Shown here: one piece after another, positions 1 through 5,740 of the stretch
Numbering within the stretch: the first letter of the stretch is position 1
Layout of the letters: every line of letters begins with the position of its first letter
DNA from: Nitrospirota bacterium
GTDB lineage: Bacteria > Nitrospinota > Nitrospinia > Nitrospinales > VA-1
Reading direction: 5' to 3'
Assembly (NCBI GenBank): GCA_003235465.1
Contig: QJWD01000079.1
Span: 1-5,740 of the forward strand
DNA length: 5,740 bases
Notes under the pieces: model-generated
Told to the model about the DNA's origin: nothing
Databases searched by the model: none
The model's input: the letters and a program-made list of their open reading frames with translations, nothing else
Program-made: the position numbers and the translations under genes

Positions 1-765
1 ATCTTGACCGGCCTGATGGTGGCCGCGGTGGCTGCGGGTGGGTTGCTAGCCCTGTTCTGGCGCTGGTTCGCTGGCTTCCTCGCCCCGGTCCTTAGCTTCC
101 CTGGCGTCGCATCCGGCGAAACCGCCGCCCTGCCTGGCTTTCCGCACTGGCTTGCGATTGCGCTAGCCGTGGCGGGGGCGGGGTGGGCCAGGGCCTGGGC
201 AAAACAAAGCCGGGCTCAACACCGGGCCGCCCCGGCAAGCGCTAGAAGCAGCCGGTGGTATGTGCTGTTTTGGAATAAGGGGTATTTCGATGAATTTTAC
301 GACGCCTACCTGATAAACCCGACCCTTCGTTTCGCGCGCTGGTTGTGGCGAATGATCGATGTCAGAGTTATAGATCGTTTCATTCAATCCATCGCGGCTT
401 ATACTGTGGGCGCTGCCGGGTGGCTGTGGCGAATAATTGATGTGAGGGTTATAGATCGTTTCATCCATCTGATCGCGGCTTATACCGTGGGTGTTGCCGG
501 ATGGTTGTGGCGGATATTTGACTTGAGGACGATTGATCGCTTCGTCCATTTTTTCGCGTCTTCCTCCGTGTTCTTTTCCAGGCGTTTGTGGCGGGTTGTC
601 GATATTCGTTTTTTGGAACAGAAAATGGGGCTGATGGCAAGACGGGCCAATACCGCCGGGCAATTGCTGCAGGAGGTGGAATCCCATACCATCCAGCACC
701 AAATACTGGTAATGATATTCTGGCTGGTGGCGATGACGGGCCTGTTGTATTTTCTGGTGCAATGA
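1..765 (+). CDS. nuoL: NADH-quinone oxidoreductase subunit L, C-terminal part (5' end outside window), with repeated lateral helix
   Basis: This is the C-terminal 254 residues of the outermost antiporter-like subunit of complex I, which takes part in proton pumping in the cytoplasmic membrane. The frame is open from base 1, so the gene begins upstream of the window. Membrane helices lie at about residues 2-23 and 48-66 (probably TM14 and TM15) and 235-253 (TM16). A family-typical segment with FWNKGYFDEFYDAYLINP follows TM15 and begins the lateral amphipathic helix. From residue 114 a 27-residue unit is repeated four times (bases 340-660). Related NuoL proteins, as I recall them, have one such unit, so the TM15-TM16 link is about 80-90 residues longer than in E. 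coli NuoL. The conserved ends on both sides and the adjacent nuoM support the assignment. The repeats give lower GC than the surrounding genes. Function is confident from family knowledge; the effect of the repeats is inference. Confidence 0.9.
   Translation: MLTGLMVAAVAAGGLLALFWRWFAGFLAPVLSFPGVASGETAALPGFPHWLAIALAVAGAGWARAWAKQSRAQHRAAPASARSSRWYVLFWNKGYFDEFYDAYLINPTLRFARWLWRMIDVRVIDRFIQSIAAYTVGAAGWLWRIIDVRVIDRFIHLIAAYTVGVAGWLWRIFDLRTIDRFVHFFASSSVFFSRRLWRVVDIRFLEQKMGLMARRANTAGQLLQEVESHTIQHQILVMIFWLVAMTGLLYFLVQ
340..660 (+). repeat. Four tandem 81-bp (27-residue) units inside nuoL
   Basis: Units lie at 340-420, 421-501, 502-582 and 583-660 (the last continues one codon to 663 if counted as 27 residues). 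Shared positions within a unit are L2, W3, R4, D7 and R9; units 1-3 also share W1, I11, D12, R13, F14 and A19. By hand count, units 1 and 2 match at 67 of 81 bases and 23 of 27 residues. Units 2 and 3 match at 14 of 27 residues, and units 2 and 4 at about 7 of 27. Most base differences between units 1 and 2 are at third codon positions, which indicates selection on the protein after duplication. No gap or frameshift occurs, so the array is coding and not a CRISPR or intergenic element. Confidence 0.93.
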
Positions 766-791
766 GTTCCCGGTGCGAGCCCCTGTTCGGC

Positions 792-834
792 AGGAGGGAC
801 CGGGTTGATCATGGCCGCGGGTGAAATTTCTTGA
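792..834 (+). other. Mini-ORF (7-9 codons) with strong Shine-Dalgarno in the nuoL-nuoM spacer
   Basis: AGGAGGG at 792-798 is followed after 6 bases by TTG (805) and after 12 bases by an in-frame ATG (811). The reading frame stops with TGA at 832-834, giving MAAGEIS from the ATG. The Shine-Dalgarno is as good as that of nuoM itself. It may be a translated leader peptide, a decayed gene start left after a deletion, or chance. No function can be assigned. The whole nuoL-nuoM spacer is 123 bases, long for a complex I operon, where neighbouring genes usually nearly touch. Confidence 0.3.
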
Positions 835-870
835 GCTAACTTGAAAAGCGAGGGTTTTGCTTCTTTCTTA

Positions 871-880
871 AGGAAGGGGA
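871..880 (+). promoter_or_regulatory. Ribosome binding site fixing the nuoM start
   Basis: AGGAAGGGGA ends 8 bases before ATG 889. No comparable purine stretch precedes the alternative upstream TTG at 841 at a suitable distance, and the 16 residues that start would add are polar and unlike the usual NuoM amino terminus. The ATG at 901 is also in frame but has poorer spacing. Confidence 0.75.
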
Positions 881-888
881 TTTCATTG

Positions 889-2397
889 ATGACGACATTG
901 ATGGATCATCTTATCAGCTTGATGATCGCCGTACCTTTTTTAGGAATTGCCGGCCTGGCGTTTGTGCGCGATGAAGAGTGGATTCGGCGCATTGCCCTTG
1001 GCATCAGCCTGGCGGTGTTTTTCCTTTCGCTGGTGCTCTGGAAGAATTTCGATGTCACCAAGCAAGGCATGCAGTTCGTTGAACGCGTGGAGTGGATGCC
1101 CACGTTTAACATCCAGTACGCGGTGGGGGTCGATGGCGTCAGCATTCTGATGGTGCTGCTCACGGCTTTTCTCTGCCCGCTCTGCGTCCTTTGTTCGTGG
1201 ACGGGCATCACCACCCGCGTGCGGGCCTTTCTCTCGCTAATCCTGTTGGTGGAAGGCGCCATGATCGTGGTCTTCACCGCGCTGGATCTTTTCCTGTTTT
1301 TCATGCTGTGGGAACTGACCATGATTCCCATGTACTTCATGATCATCCTCTGGGGAGGGCCGAACCGTATCGCCGCCGGGCTTAAATTCGTTCTGTACAG
1401 CCTGGCGGGGAGCCTGCTCTTGCTGGTGGGAATCCTGGGCACCTATTTGAGCGGCGGGCATACCTACGACCTCCTGGTGTTGACGGAACAAACCTATTCA
1501 TCCAACGCGCAGTTCTGGTTGTTCCTGGCGTTCTTCCTGGCGTTCGCCATAAAAATGCCGATGGTGCCGTTTCATACCTGGCTGCCCGACGCGCACTCCG
1601 AGGCCCCCACCGCGGGAAGCGTGATTCTGGCCGGGGTGCTGCTGAAAATGGGCGGATACGGGTTTCTGCGCTTTTGCCTGCCGATGTTTCCGGAGGCGTC
1701 GGCGAATTTCGCCCCGTACATCCTGTGGCTGTCCGTCCTTGCGATTATCTATGGCGGCTATCTGGCGCTGGCGCAATCGGACCTTAAAAAGCTCGTGGCC
1801 TATTCATCCGTATCCCACATGGGTTTTGTCACCCTGGGGATTTTTGTTTTCAATGCGCAGGGAATCCAGGGGGCCGTCCTGCAGATGTTCAATCACGGCA
1901 TCACCACGGCGGCCCTGTTCATAGCCGTGGGGCAATTGTACGACCGCACCCACAGCCGCGCGATCACCGACTACGGCGGCCTGCATAAAACCATGCCAAG
2001 GTTTGTCGCCTTTTTCTTTTTGTTCTCGGTCGCCGCTTTCGGGCTGCCGGGCACCTGCAATTTCATCGGCGAGTTCCTGGTGCTGGTGGGCGCGTCCTAC
2101 GTCAGCCTGGCGATGGTGCTGGTGTCCATGGGCGGCATCCTTTTGGCCGGCGCATACATGCTGTGGATGCTGCAACGGGTGGTGTTGGGCAGCCCAAAGA
2201 CGGAAGCCGCCAGGCGGATTGTGGATATATCAAACCGGGAACTCGCCACGCTGATCCCCCTGGCTATTCTCGTGTTGTGTATCGGATTGTACCCCGGCCC
2301 CTTGATGGAAATGATGGACGCGAGCGTGCTCAACCTCATCGAACAAGCCACCGGGCTTGCAGGCGCTGAAACATCCGGGATTCCGCTCGCGCCCTGA
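889..2397 (+). CDS. nuoM: NADH-quinone oxidoreductase subunit M
   Basis: NuoM is an antiporter-like, proton-pumping membrane subunit of complex I. The predicted protein has 502 residues, normal for the family, and is nearly all membrane helices. The charged residues of the proton path are present: Glu142 in the WELTMIPMYF helix, Lys222 in KMPMVPFHTWLPDAHSEAPT, Lys253 in LLKMGGYGFLRF, and Glu395 in NFIGEF. They correspond to E. coli E144, K234, K265 and E407 with a constant offset of 12 for the last three. The motif LPGTCNFIGEF has Cys where Gly or Ser is more usual before the Asn-Phe or Gly-Phe pair, probably harmless. The gene follows nuoL by 123 bases in the same direction, as in nuo operons, but is followed by two terminators and not by nuoN. 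I see no frameshift or truncation. Whether it is the only NuoM or one of two cannot be told from the window. Confidence 0.96.
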   Translation: MTTLMDHLISLMIAVPFLGIAGLAFVRDEEWIRRIALGISLAVFFLSLVLWKNFDVTKQGMQFVERVEWMPTFNIQYAVGVDGVSILMVLLTAFLCPLCVLCSWTGITTRVRAFLSLILLVEGAMIVVFTALDLFLFFMLWELTMIPMYFMIILWGGPNRIAAGLKFVLYSLAGSLLLLVGILGTYLSGGHTYDLLVLTEQTYSSNAQFWLFLAFFLAFAIKMPMVPFHTWLPDAHSEAPTAGSVILAGVLLKMGGYGFLRFCLPMFPEASANFAPYILWLSVLAIIYGGYLALAQSDLKKLVAYSSVSHMGFVTLGIFVFNAQGIQGAVLQMFNHGITTAALFIAVGQLYDRTHSRAITDYGGLHKTMPRFVAFFFLFSVAAFGLPGTCNFIGEFLVLVGASYVSLAMVLVSMGGILLAGAYMLWMLQRVVLGSPKTEAARRIVDISNRELATLIPLAILVLCIGLYPGPLMEMMDASVLNLIEQATGLAGAETSGIPLAP

Positions 2398-2442
2398 ATT
2401 AGCCCGGCGGTTCTATTGGGTCGGGTGGGCCATTCACTGGGC

Positions 2443-2468
2443 CCGCGCGAGAGCGCGGCGGTTTTTTT
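2443..2468 (+). terminator. Intrinsic terminator 1 after nuoM
   Basis: A perfect 6-bp GC stem, CCGCGC (2443-2448) with GCGCGG (2453-2458), closes a GAGA tetraloop. It is followed by CGG and seven T at 2462-2468. The stem lies 46 bases after the nuoM stop and should end the nuo transcript. A competing GGGCC/GGCCC pairing (2427-2431 with 2440-2444) overlaps its left arm, but this short stem is weaker. Confidence 0.85.
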
Positions 2469-2508
2469 AAAGGGTTCGAGGCCAAATGCCTCGGGCCTTT
2501 TTTATTTT
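2469..2508 (+). terminator. Intrinsic terminator 2, directly behind the first
   Basis: CGAGGC (2477-2482) pairs with GCCTCG (2488-2493) around CAAAT. It is followed by GGCC and six T (2498-2503), then ATTTT. The outer bases AAAGG (2469-2473) can also pair with CCTTT (2496-2500) around a small internal mismatch. It backs up the first terminator, so read-through from nuoM into the ATPase gene should be small. Confidence 0.8.
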
Positions 2509-2571
2509 GCGGCAGGGCCTCGTTCCGTATAAATAATGATAACTTTCCGTAATGACAATCAGGCCCATTTA

Positions 2572-2600
2572 TCGGGTGGGGTGAATAAAGCGCCGCCCGA
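2572..2600 (+). other. Inverted repeat in the ATPase leader
   Basis: TCGGGTGG (2572-2579) pairs with CCGCCCGA (2593-2600) as eight base pairs including one G-U, with a 13-base A-rich loop. It is followed by AATTGATCTTTT, which is not a proper T run, so it is not a convincing terminator. It could be an operator or a leader RNA stem. Confidence 0.35.
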
Positions 2601-2717
2601 ATTGATCTTTTACATACGCGCAGCCGAAGGCGGGGGTCGCAGGTCTTGATGTTCTGGATTCACGCCGCTTGGGAAACGGGTATGGCCGTCGCCCAGGCTT
2701 CATGCCACGGCGCGAGG

Positions 2718-2739
2718 CCAGGGGGGCCTGGTGCTTTTT
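2718..2739 (+). other. Hairpin with short T run just upstream of the ATPase start
   Basis: CCAGG (2718-2722) pairs with CCTGG (2727-2731) around GGGG, and is followed two bases later by five T (2735-2739). The form resembles a weak intrinsic terminator or attenuator 36 bases before the ATPase ATG. The short stem and short T run make read-through likely. No alternative antiterminator pairing was established. Confidence 0.3.
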
Positions 2740-2759
2740 GCCCGGCGCTCTTAGTTAAT

Positions 2760-2765
2760 GGAGAG
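2760..2765 (+). promoter_or_regulatory. Ribosome binding site selecting the ATPase start at 2776
   Basis: GGAGAG ends 10 bases before ATG 2776. The earlier in-frame ATG at 2758 has no purine-rich site before it (its upstream bases are GCTCTTAGTTA) and would place the Shine-Dalgarno inside the coding region. The 2776 start gives MARAENATTPWHAQAV, which leads directly into the usual amino-terminal domain. Confidence 0.65.
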
Positions 2766-2775
2766 AACTGAAACC

Positions 2776-5481
2776 ATGGCCAGAGCGGAAAACGCAACCA
2801 CCCCGTGGCACGCCCAGGCCGTTCCGGCGGTTCTTTCGGAGCTTGGCGCCACGGATCAGGGCCTTTCCCGGAGCGAGGCGGACCGCCGGCTCCAAACCCA
2901 CGGGCCCAACACGCTTCCCCGCAAGCCGCCGCCAACCTGGTGGCAGATACTGGCCAGGCAGTTCAAAAGCGCTCTCATTTACATTCTGGCCCTCGCCGCG
3001 CTGGTGTCGTTTCTGATTGGCGATTTTACCGACGCGGCCTTCATCGGCGCGGTGCTCGCCATCAACGCGCTGGTTGGTGGAATCCAGGAGTGGCGGGCCG
3101 AACAGAGCGCGCAAGCCCTGCAAAAGCTTTTGCAGATCCATGCGCGTGTTGAGCGCGATGGGGAAATTCAGGACATCGACGCCGAGAACGTCGTCCCTGG
3201 CGACGTGGTTTGGCTGGAGTCGGGGAATCGCGTTCCCGCCGACGTTCGCCTGCTTGCCGCCCACGGGCTGGAGGTCGACGAATCGTTGTTGACGGGCGAA
3301 TCCTTCGGCGTGTTCAAGGACCCCTTGTGGCTGGGGAAGGCGGATACACCAATGGCGGACCGCCAGAATACCGTCCACGCGGGCTCGACCATCATTCGCG
3401 GGCGCGGCAAGGGCGTGATGGTTGCAACGGGAATGAAAACCGCCATCGGCTAACTCGCCCGGGACGTGATGTCCGCCACCGGCGGCAAGCCTCCCCTGCT
3501 GCTCCGGATGGAGCAGTTCAGCCATATGGTGGCGATCCTGGTTCTGGCGGCGGCGACGCTTCTCGCGCTCATCGGCATTTTCGGCCATGGCCATGGGGTG
3601 AAGGACATGTTCATGTTCGGCGTGGCGCTCGCTGTTTCGGCCATCCCCGAGGGGTTGCCCGTGGCGATGACCGTGGCGCTGGCCGTCGGCTCCTCGCGCA
3701 TGGCGGCGAGGGGCGTGATCATTCGCCAGCTTGCGGCGGTGGAGGGCCTGGGAAGCTGCACCCTCATCGCCAGCGACAAAACCGGAACGCTGACCTGCAA
3801 CGAGCTCACCGTTCGGGAAATCCGCCTGGCCGGGGGAGAAATCTATGAGATGACAGGGCAGGGGTTCGCCCCCGAAGGGGAGATTCTTTTCGAGGGCCTT
3901 CCCGTGAACCGGGAGCGGCACCCCGCCCTCGACGGCCTGGTTCTGGCGGCGGTGCTTTGCAACGAAGCCGACCTCCACCCGCGCGGGCAAGCCTGGATTT
4001 GGCGGGGCGACCCGACAGACATCGCGCTGTTGTCGATGGGATGCAAGCTCGATGTCAGGCGGCACAGCGCCCTGGAGCAGTACCCGGAGGTCAACCAGAT
4101 TCCGTTTGAGCCGGAGTACCAGTTCTCCGCCTCCTACCACAAGGCCGACGGGGTAACGCGGGTGTTCGTCAAGGGTGCGCCGGAGCGCGTCCTCGCCATG
4201 TGCAGGCTGCCGGAAAACGGGGATCAGGTGAAGCGCCTTCATGAAGCCGCCGGGGAGATGGCCGAGCGGGGGTACAGGGTGCTGGCGTTTGCCGAAAAGA
4301 TCATGACCGAGGAAGTCCACCCCTCGCAGGTGCCGGCAGAGCCCGCCGGGCTCAAGTTTCTCGGCTTCGCGGGCATGATAGACCCGCTTCGGCCGGGGGT
4401 GCGGGAAGCCGTGGCCGCCTGCCGCGCTTCCGGCATCGAAGTGTCGATGGTCACCGGCGATCATCCGAAAACCGCCCTGGCCATCGCCCGCGGGCTGGGC
4501 CTGGCCGGCGGCCCGGAGCACGTGGTGACCGGCAGCGAGCTTGCGGGAAAAACCGACGCCGACTTGCGGAGCATCGTCGAGAAGGCCCGCGTGTTCGCGC
4601 GCGTCGCGCCGCATCAGAAATTGAGCCTGGTCAACGCCTTGAGAAGCGTCGGCCATTTCATCGCCGTCACCGGAGACGGCATCAACGATGCCCCCGCGCT
4701 GCGCGCCGCGAACATCGGCGTCGCCATGGGGAAAAGCGGCGCCGACGTCGCCCGCGAGGCGGCGGAACTGGTGATCAGCGACGACAACTTCGCCACCATC
4801 GTCAACGGCATCGAGGAGGGGCGCATCACCTACGACAATATCCGCAAGGTGATCTACCTGCTGATATCCACCGGCGCCGCCGAGATCGTGATGATCACCC
4901 TCGCGGTGGTGTGGGGCATGCCCCTTCCCCTCTTGCCCGTGCAGTTGTTGTGGCTGAACCTGATCACCAACGGCATTCAGGACGTGGCGCTGGCGTTCGA
5001 GCCGGGGGAGGGCGACGTGTTGACCCGCCCGCCGCGCGAACCTATCTTCAACCGGCTGATGATCGAGCGGACCGTCCTCGCCGCGCTGGTGATGGGCCTG
5101 GTGGGGTTTTTCCTGTTCAACCGCCTGCTGCAATCAGGCTTAAGCGAGGCCTCGGCGCGAAACGCCCTGCTTCTCCTCATGGTGCTGTTTGAAAACGTCC
5201 ACATCGCCAATTGCAGGTCGGAAACCAAATCCGCGTTTTCGATTTCCGGATTCCGCAGTCCGGTATTGCTCTACGGCGTCGTCGCGGCGTTTACCATTCA
5301 CGTGCTGTCCATGTACCTGCCGCTCGGGCAGAGTGTGCTTCGCACCGAACCGGTTGACTTCTCCACCTGGTTGATGCTTTTGGGATTTTCTCTTTCGATC
5401 CTCGCGGCCATGGAAGTCCATAAATGGCTTTGGAACCGCCGCCATCCGCAAAAAAACAGCGCCGCCCCGGCCGGGAAATAG
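2776..5481 (+). pseudogene. P2-type (calcium-pump-like) cation-transporting ATPase, interrupted by one in-frame TAA
   Basis: This gene would encode an ATP-driven ion pump of the cytoplasmic membrane, 901 codons before the final TAG, normal for P2 ATPases. In order it has: an amino-terminal cation-ATPase domain (about 10-50); TM1-TM2 (about 60-105); an actuator domain with TGES at 173-176; TM3-TM4 with PEGLP at 291-295; phosphorylation Asp334 in DKTGT; a nucleotide-binding domain with KGAPE at 466-470; TGDHPKT and then TGDGINDAP at 632-640; and TM5-TM10. Codon 226 is TAA (3451-3453) where the family usually has Gln or Arg in the TAIGQLA-like segment. The frame is the same on both sides. The upstream piece ends after the actuator domain; the downstream piece could start at GTG 3466 or ATG 3469. 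In TM5 Gly700 replaces the calcium-pump Asn, Glu703 is kept, and TM6 has N728, T731 and N732 in NLITNGIQDVALAFE, so the second-site Asp is Asn. Family assignment is firm; the ion (calcium or another cation) is open. Confidence 0.85.
3451..3453 (+). other. In-frame TAA interrupting the ATPase gene
   Basis: The codon lies between GGC (Gly) and CTC (Leu) in a segment reading KTAIG-stop-LARDVMSATGG. One C-to-T change from CAA (Gln) explains it. No frameshift, insertion or other stop occurs over the rest of the roughly 900 codons. The remaining genes in the window end in TGA (nuoL, nuoM) and TAG (ATPase), so there is no sign here of a reassigned code. Confidence 0.9.
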
Positions 5482-5556
5482 CGGGCGGGCAGATCGTTGC
5501 ATTTCCTTCCAGGCGCTCACGACGCCGGCGGTGCCTGTCCCCGGGGAGGATTCGCG

Positions 5557-5740
5557 TTGTCCCCTCAAGAGGGATCGATTACCCTAATTAATATGGAACC
5601 GATAACAGATGAAAATGTTTTGACGAAGCTCGTTCGAAGAGGGGGCGAAGGGCAGGGCGAGGCGGTTCTTTATGGCTTAGCGGTTTGGGGGCCGGGTTTT
5701 TGTTTTTCCTCGATAGCATTCTATTCGTGCCGGGGATTGG
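5557..5740 (+). CDS. Possible start of an unidentified gene, open at the window edge
   Basis: GGGGAGGA (5543-5550) lies 6 bases before TTG 5557. The frame then stays open to the window end (61 codons), with an internal ATG at 5593 beginning MEPITDENVLTKLV. I do not recognise the product. Third-position GC is clearly lower than in nuoM or the ATPase, and this frame has no stop from 5482 onward, so openness alone is weak evidence. Another frame over 5612-5740 is also open and gives a hydrophobic stretch (GAGFLFFLDSILFVPGI) but has no good start. The stretch may equally be non-coding. Confidence 0.22.
   Translation, partial: MSPQEGSITLINMEPITDENVLTKLVRRGGEGQGEAVLYGLAVWGPGFCFSSIAFYSCRGL

Larger units (their letters stand above)
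2509..2757 (+). promoter_or_regulatory. Non-coding leader region before the ATPase gene; weak promoter candidate at 2507-2540
   Basis: No gene is apparent here on either strand. An AT-rich patch at 2528-2560 holds TATAAA (2528-2533) and TAATGAT (2534-2540), the only -10-like sequences in the region. The best -35 match, TTGCGG at 2507-2512, is poor and at a short distance, so the promoter is only a suggestion from AT content and position after the terminators. Two hairpins are listed separately. The region is not a copy of any riboswitch class I can recognise. Confidence 0.25.

Noticed and set aside
340..660. CRISPR-like or intergenic repeat array
   Set aside because: The units are contiguous without spacers, differ mainly at third codon positions and lie in frame within nuoL.
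163..812. Minus-strand frames opposite nuoL, one showing repeated peptides
   Set aside because: The repeats in the minus-strand translation only mirror the 81-bp coding repeats of nuoL. The plus frame matches the NuoL family.
841..888. Upstream TTG start for nuoM adding 16 residues
   Set aside because: No Shine-Dalgarno at suitable spacing, whereas ATG 889 has AGGAAGGGGA 8 bases upstream and gives the usual family length.
2421..2580. Nine-base direct repeat TCGGGTGGG at 2421 and 2572
   Set aside because: Two short GC-rich copies 151 bases apart are plausible by chance, and no coding break or mobile element lies between them.
2509..2757. Manganese (yybP-ykoY) riboswitch, which often precedes P-type ATPase genes
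   Set aside because: I looked for its conserved GGGGAGUAG-like elements and found none. A covariance search would settle it.
3451..3453. Stop-codon reassignment or programmed frameshift in the ATPase
   Set aside because: Both sides are in the same frame, so no frameshift is involved. UAA as a sense codon is not established in bacteria to my knowledge, and no other in-frame TAA is seen in the other genes of the window.
2755..5133. A 792-codon open frame on the minus strand across the ATPase gene
   Set aside because: It is the antisense shadow of a GC-rich gene: the translation is rich in His, Gln, Arg and Gly, has no recognisable motif, and the plus-strand frame carries every P-type ATPase motif.

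Overview
The window is a GC-rich bacterial chromosome segment with all recognisable genes on the + strand. It carries the end of a respiratory complex I (NADH-quinone oxidoreductase) operon, followed by a separately transcribed P2-type cation ATPase. Complex I of the NuoL/NuoM type, purine-rich Shine-Dalgarno sites and high GC fit a Gram-negative respiring bacterium (Proteobacteria, Desulfobacterota, Nitrospinota or similar). The sequence alone does not fix the genus.

Layout: 1-765 is the C-terminal part of nuoL, cut by the window edge. 766-888 is a spacer holding a well-formed ribosome binding site in front of a 7-9 codon mini-ORF. 889-2397 is a complete nuoM. 2443-2508 holds two consecutive intrinsic terminators, so the operon ends at nuoM and no nuoN follows. 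2509-2775 is a non-coding leader region with an AT-rich patch and two hairpins. 2776-5481 is a P2-type cation-transporting ATPase, complete except for one in-frame TAA at codon 226. 5482-5740 has no convincing gene, only a weak open-ended ORF candidate with a good ribosome binding site.

The most notable feature is in NuoL. Between its last two membrane helices, where the family has a single lateral amphipathic-helix unit, this protein has four consecutive 27-residue units with an exact 81-bp DNA period for the first three. The lateral helix braces the row of proton-pumping subunits. Long insertions in it are known from complex I variants with a fourth pumping subunit (a second NuoM), so this NuoL is a candidate for an enlarged complex I. 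The NuoM here keeps all four charged residues of the proton channel.

The ATPase retains every catalytic motif (TGES, PEGLP, DKTGT, KGAPE, TGDGINDAP). However, CAA or a similar codon appears to have become TAA exactly at the junction of the actuator domain and the third membrane helix. The rest of the frame is intact, so this is a very young pseudogene, a sequencing error, or a protein made in two pieces. Its membrane ion-binding positions differ from the classical calcium pump, so the transported ion is uncertain.
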